DNA of 64,000 bases from Pomphorhynchus laevis (GCA_012934845.2 WNNJ02002826.1:1-64000); one strand, 5' to 3'; shown: positions 22,996-33,424, numbered from the stretch's first letter. The notes: generated by a model from the sequence alone, not told the origin. Program-made: numbers and translations.

Positions 22996-24653
22996 CGAAT
23001 TTTTGGCCTTATGTGTACAACGTGAAAATTTCCGTTGATTTGACGTATAGATAAGGATGACTCGCCGTTTGCTTCACGTCGATGTTTCTCAATGCGAGCT
23101 AAATTAAGCTGGGCAATATCAGAAGAAGAGCGGTCATGGTAGATACGACAAGTAGACGAAGTGGTAAGAAGTTTAAAACGTAGGGAAAGTACCAAGGATG
23201 CATGTGAGCTATGTCGGAAAACGATTTTTAGGAGTGGAGGACTGAGATGATTGGATTTAGTGGATTTGTTTAAACGGATCAAAGATACAGGAGCGATATT
23301 ATTGAAGAGGGATGGATTATTATCAGGAAGAATTGTTGCTAGGATAGACTTGAAAGCAGATACATCATCATCGAGGCGACATTGAGGAGAAGCAGATTCG
23401 GAAACCTTTAAATTAGATATGATAATGCATCGATCGCGCGAAGGAAAACGATTACGTAGTGGTGGACGGACAGACCTGGTAGTAGTAGAGGCAGAAGAGC
23501 AGATAAACGTGGGAATGACACGGGTGCTAATTGAAGATTTAAGATAGTTTGGAGCATGTGTGACAGGAGTGGAGTGTTGAATCGGTTGATCGGAGATGTT
23601 ACTGGAGATGATTTTGACGGAAGGATGTAAATTATTGATAGGTGATACGGTTGGAGCATGTGTGACAGAAGTGGATTGTTGAATAGGTTGAACGGAGATG
23701 TTACTGGAGATAATTTTGACAGCAGTATGTAAATTATTGAGAAGTGATACGGTAGAGGTAGAGTAAGGAGTACGTGAAGAGAAGAATGAAGTATGAGATG
23801 TGTTTAGATGTGTGGATGAATAGGAAAAATGAGGTATGAGATGAAGGCCGGATCTTTTCAGTTTGAGGCACTTTGTCCAAATTACGCAAAAAGTCTGTTT
23901 ATTGTACATCTTCATGCGCTCTTTCGAATGGCGTGTAAATTTTTTGAGAGAAATGCGTTTGTGGCTAAAAAATTTTAATATTTAAATTTTTTCATAATAA
24001 TTTAAAATTTAATTTTAATTTCAAATTTCAAAGTTAGAAACTTAAAAAATTATATTTAAGTATTTTTCATATATCTTATCAATATACAATGATTTGAGAT
24101 TTTTTCTATGCTCTCACGAAAAAAACACAATTTTTTTATTTTTTTGTTCAAAAAGTAATTTGAATTTGAAATATCTTAAAATTTTGCAATTATAACATAT
24201 AATTTTTATTGCGTTATCGTAAACATCACAGTTATATTGACTTAAGTTGAAAATATTAAAATATTTGAATCATTCAAAAAAGAGTTATTTAAAATGGCTT
24301 TTCAAAATATGCATATTTTTAAGTTTTTTTTTTAATTTTGGTCAAACAATCGATCCCCAATAAGACATTAAATCCATTTTGTTAAAACTTATCTTCATTA
24401 TTCCTTTTATATTCAATTTCCTCCTCTCTGCTTGATGTCGGTGGATCTCAACAGTTGAGGTCCTATTTACTGGAATAGTGAATGAGGTCCCAAATTGTTG
24501 ATGGTCAGTGACATCAAGCGAAGGGGATGAATGGGGGTAAATATGTGATTAAACTACGCGGTTGCATTTAATAGAACTAAGAGATTCAAAACCGTTTTAC
24601 TTATAATTTTTTAAAAGGCACAACGGTTGCAAATATTTACCGAATAAATAAAA

Positions 24654-25216
24654 TTATTGGCATAGCTTAAAATTCCTTAGACACTCGAATATGGACTCTA
24701 ATTTATTGTCATTTCGATGACGTCTGTGCCAAATGAATTCGACTAAATATGAGTCAATCATTGAGCGATGTGTATCCCATCGCTTTCTATTGCCTGATTT
24801 AAGCTGGTTATATGTTGACTCAGGTTGTTGAGTATGAATTCCTTCTGAGCTAACAAAGTCAACTGAATGATTTACAGTTCGGTGTTCAAATCTGTATCCT
24901 TCTAGGGTTTGCACACCACAATATCCTTTCCATAGATCTGAATGAATGATCGATCCAGGTAGTATGCACTGTTTTATGCACTCGTTAAGAGTTTTAGCAT
25001 TTCTATGATCAACAGCAAAAAGAAACACTTTAGATGTTTCTCTACACACGCCACCGAAAACCCATTGTTGTGGAAGCATGCGCCCCCTATTATATTTCCG
25101 ACGGGCGAAAACTGTTTCATCGATCTCAACTATTATATTTTCGCCCCCTATCTTACATGGATTTTTTAATATTTCATCAGCACAAGCCTCGCGCATGTAA
25201 CTATTGTAGTCAACGG
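24654..25216 (-). pseudogene. Merlin transposase, catalytic part
   Basis: This carboxy-terminal part carries the DDE catalytic core of the ISXO2-like (IS1595/IS1016) family. The first Asp is in VEIDETVFARRKYNRGR, the second in IIHSDLWKGY and the Glu in HTQQPESTYNQLKSG. The family signatures WVFGGVCRETSK, VDHRNAKTLNECI, RTVNHSVDFV and the FIWHRRH tail are present. No stop is seen before LRNFKLCQ at 24654. The protein is cut at VDYNSYMREACADE by the LINE. The N-terminal half lies at 29589-29834. Transposase cuts and pastes the element via its inverted repeats. Confidence 0.9.
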
Positions 25217-25250
25217 AGAATAAAATCACGAATCAAACGACTATATACAA

Positions 25251-26648
25251 ATGGGTCGGAAAAAACAAAAGTCTCAAGTTCCCAACCATGTTGCGTCCAA
25301 CACCGATGTTAGAGATGTTTCCAATGGATCTGAACAACAAGTCCTTTGCTCAAACAATGATTGTCACACGTGGGTAAGTATTTGGACTTCAGAATCCCAG
25401 GCATCTTGCCTTGCAGACAACGAATTCTACTGTGGCTACTGTTCGGCTAAGATGATAAATACGATGAAGAGTGAAATAGAGAGTCTCAAGACAAATATAT
25501 TGAAACTATCTGGCAATGCAGCGATGTCCACACATGCCTCTTCGTATTGTAATAAGTCTCAACCTCGATGCCCAATTCTCCCGCATTCGATTGCCTCTAA
25601 GAATGCCAAATCTCCCATCTCTTCTACAGGTATTACTATACATCCTTCAATTTTGCCCAATAAATCAGCTCAATCTTCTGATGTTACTGTCATTGACCAT
25701 TTGCAACCCAGTATTTCTTTTGTCGTATCAGATAAATCACCTTACATTTCTACCCCTCATTGCGTTTCTACGTCATCATCAGATAATCCATTATCAGATA
25801 ATCTGAAGGAGCCGCAAATTGTATCGCAGCAAGATGGATTTTGTCAAGTTTATGATAAATCTACCGATACAGTGACGGAGCCGCAAATTGTTACAACTAA
25901 TGTATGTTCACTCCCCGACATCCCACATCCCGTCCTTCCTGTCTCGTTTCTCAATAACTTGCATCCATCAATTAAAATCACCTCCACCAGCCTCCACTAT
26001 CCTTCCACTCATAACCTTTCCTCACATCGCTTACCACCCGCTTTATTATCATTATCCTCTATGTCTCCCGTCGTCAAACCAAATCCCTCCAAATCATCAA
26101 CTGCCAGCTCTTCTATCGTGATCTCACCTACTCACGTCAGTCGTCCTCCTTTACGGAAGCGCTTTGCTTCTCGCGATCGTTGCGTCATTGTTACTAATAT
26201 CACGCCTTCTAACTCCTTATCTCCACAAGCACGTCTGGACCACGATGTTTCCGCCTTCAGATCCATCCTCTCGTCTATTGTTCCTGCGGATAAACCATCC
26301 TTTTTCAAGGACATTTCTCCAGTCGCATTCATCCGTCTAAACAAATCTTCTCAATCTAATCCTTCCCAGCCCCCTCTCCTAAAAATTGTTTTCAAGCATC
26401 GCTCTCACGCGTCTTCTGTCCTCTCTCAACGATTCAAACTCATGTCATCTTCAACCACTCGAATTTTCCCCGATCGCGCCCCTTCCGAAATCGCTCAAAT
26501 CTCTTCAGCCCGCATCGAAAAACGTCGTCGCGAGGAAAACGGCGAAACTTCACTCGCCATCCGAAACATAGACGGAAATTTTCAAATTGTCCACACCCGT
26601 CCAAAAATTCGATGGCGCTCCATCTCTCCTATGTGTCTTCTCCACTAG
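25251..26648 (+). CDS. L2-like LINE ORF1 protein (family Z, copy A), 465 aa
   Basis: The frame is intact from ATG 25251. Residues ~28-65 form the Cys domain (CSNNDC..TW ... FYCGYC) with spacing C-x4-C-x22-C-x2-C. A Ser/Pro-rich disordered linker follows (about 70-290). The carboxy-terminal third is an RRM-like domain (RDRCVIVTNITPS ... PVAFIRLNK ... PPLLKIVFKH) and a basic helix (ARIEKRRREENGETSL). It likely coats element RNA and aids integration, by analogy with other LINE ORF1 proteins. Its last 37 nt overlap the start of ORF2 in another frame. The start has MGRKKQK, a basic possible nuclear-targeting segment. Confidence 0.8.
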   Translation: MGRKKQKSQVPNHVASNTDVRDVSNGSEQQVLCSNNDCHTWVSIWTSESQASCLADNEFYCGYCSAKMINTMKSEIESLKTNILKLSGNAAMSTHASSYCNKSQPRCPILPHSIASKNAKSPISSTGITIHPSILPNKSAQSSDVTVIDHLQPSISFVVSDKSPYISTPHCVSTSSSDNPLSDNLKEPQIVSQQDGFCQVYDKSTDTVTEPQIVTTNVCSLPDIPHPVLPVSFLNNLHPSIKITSTSLHYPSTHNLSSHRLPPALLSLSSMSPVVKPNPSKSSTASSSIVISPTHVSRPPLRKRFASRDRCVIVTNITPSNSLSPQARLDHDVSAFRSILSSIVPADKPSFFKDISPVAFIRLNKSSQSNPSQPPLLKIVFKHRSHASSVLSQRFKLMSSSTTRIFPDRAPSEIAQISSARIEKRRREENGETSLAIRNIDGNFQIVHTRPKIRWRSISPMCLLH

Positions 26649-29510
26649 TCTCTTTCGCCACAGCACACGGTTTCCGCCTCGGTCTCCTCAACACTAGATC
26701 TATTCTCAATAAATCCGATCTTATCCTCAACCTATTCACCAAGCAATCCATCGATCTCTTCTGCCTCACCGAATCCTGGCACTCAGATTCCGACGACCTT
26801 TCCATTCGCCGTCTGCTCTCTGCCGGTTGCTCCCTAGTCGAATCCGCCCGCCCCCTCAGCTCATGCCCTTCTAAATCCTCTAATCATGGCGGCATCGTCG
26901 CATTCGCGCGTCACCCCGCGTCTCTTCGCAAAATCAATCCCCCTTTCAGTCCTTGCTCTTTTGAATTGCTCACTTGTCGTTATTCTAACCCGATCACTCT
27001 AGATCTCGCCATTGTATACCGTCCTGGTTCATCAGCTCCAACAGTCTTTATTTTTTACCAAACTCGCTGACCTCCTTTCTCATTGTTCTTTGTGTTCAAT
27101 CCCTACACTTGTTCTAGGCGACTTTAATATCCGCCTAGACCGCCCCTCTTCCACGGATTCCATCCGGTACACCAACATTCTATCCAACTACAATTACAAA
27201 CTAATCTCCACTGCCCCCACACATATACTTGGTGGGGCACTCGACATCATCGCTGTCCCCGATCATTTTGCTGCCTACACCTCACTGTCCATCTCTGATC
27301 CTGGTCTATCCGATCACTTTCTTATCACCCTTGATCTTACTCACAACCACATCCCTCCTCACACACCTACAATCCTACGTCGCCCTTGGAGAAATCTTGA
27401 CCTCTCCCTTCTCCGCTCTGCCTTACTCAAATCGTCTCTATCATTACCCACAATAACATATTCATCTCCTCACGATCTCGCCTTTCTTTTCGACTCTGAA
27501 CTCACATCCACTCTCGATATTCTCTTGCCCTTCAAGTCTCACCCACACCGTCGCTTGCACCGTGCCCCATGGTTTGACATCCAATGCCTACTCTCAAAGC
27601 GTCGACTCCGCCATGCTTTTGAGAGTCTATCACCGCTCTCTCAGACGCGATTTCCGCTCGATCACTCCGTCTTTCCGTGATTCCTATCTTGCTCTTCGCC
27701 GGTCTTATCTCAACCTACTACGTACCAAATGCAACTCCTTCTGGCAGCATAAAATCATCACTTCATTCAACACTAAGACTCTCTGGCATACTTTTAACTC
27801 AATTCTTGCTCGCTCTTCTCCGCCGTGCAACATCAATCCCCATGATTATTCGTCATTTCTCCAGACTAAAGTATCCACGTTGCTCTCTCACACCCCGGTC
27901 TCCATCCTATCCCACTCTGCCCCAGCCGCTCTCATCCTTCCGGAACTCTTTCATCTTCTCCCTGTCTCACCTACAGAAGTATCATCTGTCCTCATGTCCT
28001 TGCCCAACAAAACCTCACCTGCCGATCCCCTGCCTACCCACATATTAAAATCTATATGCTCATCGATATCCCCATTTCTCACAACCTTGTTTAACTCGTC
28101 CATCCGCAGTCGTATCTTCCCTTCACACTGAAATCCGCAATCGTTCGTCCCCTCCTTAAGAAACAATCGCTCGACCCCTCCCTTCCTTCTAGCTATCGCC
28201 CCATTTCACTACTCCCTACTCTTTCTAAGCTCTTAGAACGCCTCATCTTAATACAAATCAACGCTTATCTCTCCTCATCCAATCTGTACCCTCCTTTCCA
28301 ATCCGCTTTCCGCTCTAATCACTCGACAGAAATCGCATGCATAAAAGTGTACAACGACTTACTCATTTCTCGAGACAAGGCTCTATATAGTGTTCTCATC
28401 TCCCTCGACCTCTCCTCCGCATTCGACATTGTCGACCACTCCGTCCTCCTTTCTCGCCTTCGTTATGATTACGGCTTTTCTTCCTCCTCCGTAGCTTGGT
28501 TCGCCTCATATCTATCCGACCGTTCCTTTCGCGTCTGTTCTAATTCATCATCCTCCCCTCCCATCCCTATTTTTTGCGGGGTTCCACAAGGTTCAGTCCT
28601 AGGTCCCCTGCTTTTCTCTCTTTTGCTTGGCGATCTCTCTCCATTTATCAAACCTTACTCCTTTAACGTCATGCAATACGCCGATGACATTCTAATCTAT
28701 GATCATGCACCCGCACATCGCATACACGATATCGGCATTTCTGCCTCCAACTGTCTTTCTTCTATCTACAAACGTCTCTCCAATCTCCATCTCGTTCTAA
28801 ACGCCGAAAAGTCCAAAATAATGTGGATCCTTCCCCGTAAACCAAGCATATCTCCTCCCATTGTATCTTTTGCCTCATCGATCATCCCTGTAGTCCACAA
28901 TCTCACTTTCTTAGGCTTCCATTTCGATGATCACCTTTCCCTTAAACCCTTCGTCCGTGACAAGGTCCGCTCGTCTAACTTAATTCTTCGTGACATCCGC
29001 CGTATCCGCCCCCTTATCGACTTCCGTTCTTGTATGTCTCTTCTTTCATCGCTTCTTTTCCCTAAAATCGATTACTGCCTTAGCCTTTTCGCCAATTCTC
29101 CAAAATCCATCATCCTACCCCTACAACGAATAATCAACACCGCCGTTCGAGTGCTCTTTCGTCTCCGTCGCTTCGACCACACATCCACATATTTTGCCCA
29201 ACTCTCCTGGCCCACCATCCACATCCGCATCAAACTCCGCCTTCTTCTCATTACTTTTCGTCTCATCGCTGTCGGCTCCCCATCGTTCATCAACCTTCCT
29301 TTCTTAGACGATACTCGCCCCACCTCGCTATCGCTTCGTTCCTGTCATACCCTCTTACTCCACGTTCCTAATTACTCCAACAACTACGGTCTCCGATCCT
29401 TCCTCGTCGCCGCCTCACTCGCCTGGAATCAACTCCCTCTCGACGTCCGCCGCGCTCCCTCTTTTATCACATTCAAACACCTCCTCCGTTCACACCTTCT
29501 CGACGCCTGA
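26612..29510 (+). pseudogene. L2-like LINE ORF2 (family Z, copy A), three frameshifts
   Basis: ATG 26612 starts an APE-type endonuclease: LGLLNTRSI, CLTESWHSDSDD, GGIVAFARHP, LVLGDFNIRLDRP, ILGGALDIIAVP and LSDHFLITL. One-base changes near 27050, 27620 and 28130 shift the frame. From 28347 the RT is open, with SLDLSSAFDIVDHS, CGVPQGSVLGPLLFSL, MQYADDILIYDHA and the thumb ending LLRSHLLDA. A repaired protein would be about 960 residues, the usual size for L2/CR1-like ORF2. Confidence 0.8.
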
Positions 29511-29588
29511 TTCACAGTTTTGTTTTTGTTGTGGTCATGTAAGCGTGCGCTGGCACGCATTTGCCACGTTAAAATAAATCTTTTTTTT

Positions 29589-29834
29589 AACGGTCGTGCT
29601 GTGATCAATCGCCAATTCTTCTTCGCAAAATTTAATGCTGGTTAATTGTTTAGACCAACAGTACATAAACATAATTGTTTTACGAAGCGGTAATCGTGCT
29701 CCTTCAAACCAAGTCCCACTTCGAACTGTAGTTGAAACGGATCGTTTCGATTTTTGGCATCTCCAATATACTTTATTACATCTGACACTTAATGTCATTA
29801 GATGCTTACGACAGCATCTTGTTTCTACAAAAGA
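29589..29834 (-). pseudogene. Merlin transposase, N-terminal part
   Basis: On the minus strand the zinc-ribbon-like start (TRCCRKHLMTLSV ... VYWRCQK) is followed by SVSTTVRSGTWFEGARLPL and ELAIDHSTTV. This is the expected N-terminal region of Merlin/ISXO2 transposases. The frame runs into the catalytic half if the LINE is ignored. A plausible splice acceptor (CTTCTTTTGTAG) lies just upstream at about 29835-29846, and FLQNYRLIPSG further upstream may be a first exon. The true start is not certain. Confidence 0.8.
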
Positions 29835-30364
29835 AGATAAATATATAATTATTTCGAACCAAATATAACCATTTCATACCACTTGGAATTAATCGATAAT
29901 TCTGTAAAAACTTGACAGCATCTAATTCTGTAGAAATGTTTCGCAATATCCACTCTAAATTAATATTATTAGACATCTAAAATTATACAGTTATTCCAAT
30001 AATAGCATCAAATTTTTACAAAAACAATCGATTGATCGATCAAAATTGAAAAAATAAAAACTATTTGCAATTAATTTGGAATAACTTTTTAAATCAATAT
30101 ACAAATAACTACATATTTAAAATATAAGCCATAGTAGACGTAGCGATTAGAATGGCACGATAAAAATAATAGCGTAGTATTGGTATTTTTCGAGATATTT
30201 TGAAATTAAATCTTTAATTTTAGGAAGAAAAAAACAAAATTTAAATATTTTTTAAATCATTTGTTGAAATATTTTTAAATGATTACAATTACAAAGGTTA
30301 TTGATATATTTTAAACAAATGAAGTTTTGAGTTTATAGCGCCTTGAAAAAAAATTAAATTAAAT

Positions 30365-30520
30365 TTTAAATTTTTATGAAAAAATTTAAATATTAAAATT
30401 TTTAGCCATAAACGCGTTTCTCCCAAAAAAATTATACGCCATTCGAAAGAGCACATGAAGATGCACAACAAACAGACTTTTTGCGTAATTTAGACAAAGT
30501 GCCTCAAACTGAAAAGATCC
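30365..30520. repeat. Right terminal inverted repeat of Merlin
   Basis: This is the reverse complement of about 23850-24010. The outermost bases are GGATCTTTTCAG when read inward. The inner part is rich in AAATTTAAATAT. Confidence 0.85.
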
Positions 30521-31064
30521 TGAAGCCCTTTCCTTTTTGCGTTGTTAGGAAGATGAAGATTAAGGGAAGTTTTATCCGTAGTTAAAGGAGGAGTGTGTGT
30601 GAGAGAAGTTTCAAGAACTGGAGTCATATATGACGAAGGAGTTAGTAAGCAAACGGATGACGACGATAGCTTGGGAGATATTTTGTCGTTTGTTGATGGT
30701 CCATGTATAACAGCGGTCTGAGTCGACTGAGAGATATCATCAAGTTTATTTATTGAGCACAAATCTGTTTTGTTAGCGTTCAGAACGACTCCACCGTTTT
30801 AGTGGTCATTCTTCATTAGCTTACATACGAGGGCAGCACAACAGAAGCCGCGGAGGAAATTCCGATTTGAAACGTTATCCTCGTCAGTGAAAGGAATGGC
30901 AACGTGAGTCCAAACATTGCAGTTCTTGTTGTCGCATCCAATTTGCTTTTCGATGTAAGCTTCCTTGACGGACTTGAGTTGCTGGCCGACATTTTTAGTT
31001 AGCTTTCTCTTTGCCATAATAAAATGTTAATTAGTTAGTTATAATCAAGAATGTTTAAACTCCG

Positions 31065-31320
31065 TTAGTCTGCAAGTCGTTAGTTGTAAGTAGTTCGCGT
31101 TAGTTGTAAGTAGTCGTTAGTTGTAAGTAGCGAGCGGATGTCGTCGATGGTTGTCGATAATTGTCAAGTGGATGGTTGTCGATGGTTATCGTTAGTTGTC
31201 GTCGAAGGTTGTCGTTGGTTGTCGTCAAAGGTTGTCGTTGGTTGTCGTCGAAGATTGTAGTTTGATTGTTTTAGAATCTTGGTGGACAAGATTTTCCTCG
31301 AGCGAAGCGAGCGGAACTGA
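31065..31320 (-). promoter_or_regulatory. Family Y LINE 5' UTR with tandem repeats and GCGAGC box
   Basis: Upstream of the ORF1 start at 31017 lie three or four copies of GTTAGTTGTAAGTAG (31075-31130) and several copies of GGTTGTCGTCGAA-like units (31195-31255). Near 31302-31316 is CGAGCGAAGCGAGCGG, related to boxes at 20733-20749 and 45588-45612. LINE 5' UTRs often hold internal promoters, so this is a candidate one, by inference only. Confidence 0.45.
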
Positions 31321-31329
31321 AATTGTATG

Positions 31330-31960
31330 TATATTAGATCTCTAACTTTTTTAAAGGCTGCTTCAATACATTCTTTGGTCGAACAGGAGTAGAAATCAAT
31401 ATATTGTGGTTCTTAGGACTGTGTTTTGCGAATATGTCAGATAAAGGTGAAGGCCATTTATAAGGAATATTCTCAGGTGTAACTTTATCCTTGTTGATTG
31501 CCATCACAGTGCTGTCATTGATATTTCTTCTTTGTTTATAAGCTGTCCGTGAATGTTTATGTCCTCGTGTCCAAATGCGAATCGAACTTGAAGCATCTAT
31601 TACGTCTGGTTCTTTATTTGAATTGACGTGTAACGACATTGGCGTAGTGATTTTGCTCTGGCATATGCTAGATTCTTTGTCAATAATTTGTTCTTGAAAC
31701 CTACGTGTCTTTAAGTTAAAATGAGCATTGTCCTTTGCTGATGTCAATGAACTACAAAATACGATTGACGCAGCACAAAAACCACATATGAATTTTCTTC
31801 TACTCAATGTATCAGCATCTTTATGTGGTACAGTTACTGTAGTCCAGACATTGCAGCCATCACCATCGCATCCTACTTGTCTTGATATGAATTCAGGAAT
31901 GCCGTTTCCCTTACGTCTGCCCATAATTGTAATTGTATATGCTTATTGTGTATTTATGCG
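31330..31960 (-). mobile_element. CR1-like LINE ORF1 fragment
   Basis: A 196-codon frame from ATG 31924 has the Cys domain CDGDGC..VWTTV ... FICGFC with the full C-x4-C-x22-C-x2-C pattern. An IRIWTRGHKHSRT block matches RVWTRGHARSR of the element at 7.1-7.5 kb. The RRM-like part is absent: the sequence ends near 31334, next to the 5' end of the family Y LINE. It is a truncated ORF1 of a second CR1-like copy. Confidence 0.75.
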
Positions 31961-32070
31961 ATTTTCTTCCAATATAGAGATATTGTTCCAATGATGAACT
32001 CTGTCGGTTATCTTATGACTCCGCAACATATACTCAACATATACTCATTTTAAGTTATTATTGTTACAAT

Positions 32071-32224
32071 TGAAATTTTTTGGTGACACTGCACGTTGCT
32101 TTAATCTATAAGTTAACAACGGTAGCAGCAGTACGCTACTTTTTGTAGATACAATAGATATGATTAAAGCAACGTGCAATATCATTAAAAATTAAAATTA
32201 TAAATGGTGATTTCACCAAATTTT
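32071..32224. mobile_element. MITE-like element with inverted ends
   Basis: GAAATTTTTTGGTGACA and GCACGTTGCTTTAATC on the left are mirrored by GATTAAAGCAACGTGC and TCACCAAATTTT on the right. A relative with TTTGATGACA ends and a GCACGCTGCTT inner repeat lies at 53841-54010. No coding capacity. Confidence 0.65.
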
Positions 32225-32360
32225 AATTTTAATAAATTTAAGATTATCTGATTATTTGAATATTTCGGTTTCTGCTTGATTGGTGTTTTTTTGTCCTACA
32301 TTAAGCATTTATATTGTTGTATGTTTGTTTTGGGTGATTTTTGACATACCTTAGTGGAAG

Positions 32361-33203
32361 ATGCAGATAAAAATCGGTAAAGATAATGATCTTTATATTA
32401 CCAACGTGATTGTAAAGGCATCGTTTGCATCGTTTGTTTCAACGACTGCCTTACAGCCATTGGATTATATGAAGACCCAAAAACAGCAACCGCCGCGAAA
32501 CGTGTCACCGATATTATCAGAGCGCACAAAACTATCATTTCGTATGCTTAACCAACCGCTTACATTATGGAGGGGACTGAGTCCTTCTCTGGTAAGAAAT
32601 GTGTGTGGTAGCTCAATGTACTTTTGTTTACTTGAAACCGCGAAAACCGTAAATTTTCTTGCTGACATGGACGAAAATCATTTATTTTTAAAAAACCTCG
32701 TAATCGGTTCAATATGCAGAACTGTGTCATCAATTTCCTTATTTCCATTTACATTTATGAAAACCAGAATGGAAAGTTCCTATTATTCTTATTCGTCGTT
32801 AACAAATGGATTATACTCAGTTGTTAAAAATGAGGGTATCATAAGGTTGTATACCGGTTTATTGCCAACTTTAATTCGAGATGTACCTTTTTCAGCAATA
32901 TACTTGGCCATATTCTTTCATCTACGTATTACGAGTCCAATCAATATAAATTCACAACCAATATTGGAAAAATTTCAATGCGGGCTTATAGCAGCTACAA
33001 CGGCCTGTTTTATAACTCAACCGGCAGAAATTGTAAAAACATATTGCCAAGTACGACCAACTTCTGATAAAAGCTCAATTATAATGAACATTTTAACTAA
33101 TCGTGGTTTGAAATCGTTCTGGTGTGGAATCGGTTTTCGTTTAATGCATAAAATTTTTTCTACTGCCATCACTTGGACAATATACGAGTCTATTTCTGTT
33201 TAA
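32361..33203 (+). CDS. SLC25A38: Mitochondrial glycine carrier, SLC25A38-like, intronless
   Basis: This 280-residue frame has three mitochondrial-carrier repeats. The signature motifs are QPLDYMKT (near residue 33), FPFTFMKTR (second repeat) and QPAEIVKT (third repeat). The second motif has Thr in place of the usual acidic residue, as in human SLC25A38 (PITVIKTR). The segment KTRMESSYYSYSSLTNGL followed by YTGLLPTLIRDVPFSAIYL aligns well with that protein (KTRYESGKYGYES, LLRDAPFSGIYL), and the end TWTIYES matches AWTVYEE. SLC25A38/Hem25 imports glycine into mitochondria for haem synthesis, working in the inner membrane. The ATG at 32361 starts just before the first repeat and gives the usual length. 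No intron or frame break is seen. The gene sits between LINE debris and a MITE. Confidence 0.9.
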   Translation: MQIKIGKDNDLYITNVIVKASFASFVSTTALQPLDYMKTQKQQPPRNVSPILSERTKLSFRMLNQPLTLWRGLSPSLVRNVCGSSMYFCLLETAKTVNFLADMDENHLFLKNLVIGSICRTVSSISLFPFTFMKTRMESSYYSYSSLTNGLYSVVKNEGIIRLYTGLLPTLIRDVPFSAIYLAIFFHLRITSPININSQPILEKFQCGLIAATTACFITQPAEIVKTYCQVRPTSDKSSIIMNILTNRGLKSFWCGIGFRLMHKIFSTAITWTIYESISV

Positions 33204-33424
33204 ACAGCAATAATAATTTTACCAATTATAAATAATGATTTTATCAAATTTTGTTTCTGAGTATTTATTGTTTAAGTACTTTTTTATAAAACTTTTGTGG
33301 TAGATTCATTTGCAGTTTGGATGAATCGTCGTCTTTGGAAATTCAACATTCTTGAACATGAAAACTCGATTTTTGCTAAAATTAAATTTTTATTCTGCCA
33401 ATTAAATTCAAATTAATGATAAAT

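Larger units (their letters stand above)
25217..29588 (+). mobile_element. L2-like LINE family Z, copy A (inside Merlin)
   Basis: The copy begins AGAATAAAATCACG at 25217, lacking ~100 bp of 5' UTR present in copy B. ORF1 is intact (25251-26648). ORF2 (26612-29510) has three frameshifts, at about 27050, 27620 and 28130. The 3' UTR with the GCGTGC-gctg-GCACGC hairpin ends in a T-run at 29588. AACGG occurs on both sides (25212-25216 and 29589-29593), giving a target duplication of 3 to 5 bp. ORF1 is about 98% identical to that of copy B, implying recent activity. Confidence 0.9.
23850..30520 (-). mobile_element. Merlin-type DNA transposon with ~165-bp terminal inverted repeats
   Basis: The left end from 23850 (GGATCTTTTCAGTTTGAGGC) is matched in reverse complement by the right end at 30520 for roughly 165 bp, with about 90% identity by eye. 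The flanking 8 bp read TGAAGGCC on the left (23842-23849) and TGAAGCCC on the right (30521-30528), an 8-bp target duplication with one difference. Merlin elements are known to make 8-9 bp duplications. The interior encodes an ISXO2/IS1016-like transposase on the minus strand. A LINE (25217-29588) lies inside; without it the transposon is about 2.3 kb. Confidence 0.9.
22959..31017 (-). pseudogene. Family Y LINE ORF1, interrupted by Merlin
   Basis: The N-terminal piece (31017-30521) has the Cys domain CDNKNC..VWTHV; the third cysteine position reads Arg (FLRGFC). A single in-frame TAA (30799-30801) follows, then linker to KRKGL at the Merlin junction. The distal piece (23849-22959) starts GLHLIPHF and has a tandem duplication of about 38 residues containing VKIISSNIS twice. 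It ends with the RRM-like region (RDRCIIISNLKV ... PPLLKIVFRH ... RIEKHRREANGESSLSIRQ). The ORF1 stop lies 37 nt inside ORF2, the same overlap as in family Z. Confidence 0.75.
20905..31320 (-). mobile_element. L2-like LINE family Y, split by a Merlin transposon
   Basis: The minus-strand element has its 5' UTR at 31320-31018 and ORF1 start at 31017. ORF1 continues to 30521, is interrupted by Merlin (30520-23850) and resumes at 23849 to 22959. ORF2 begins at 22995 and runs to 20905, where it ends abruptly just after motif C (QYADDILI). The 3' end is missing, replaced head-to-tail by the 5' end of another L2-like copy. The ORF1 frame is continuous across the Merlin site if one copy of the 8-bp target duplication is removed. 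Confidence 0.85.

Noticed and set aside
27951-28166. Minus-strand frames opposite LINE ORF2 (repeated at 18361, 35672, 43210, 44064 and others)
   Set aside because: They recur only because the sense LINE coding sequence recurs; shadow frames of family Z.
25217-29588. LINE with host gene capture (transposase next to ORF1)
   Set aside because: The transposase halves are on the opposite strand on both sides and join in frame; it is nesting, not capture.
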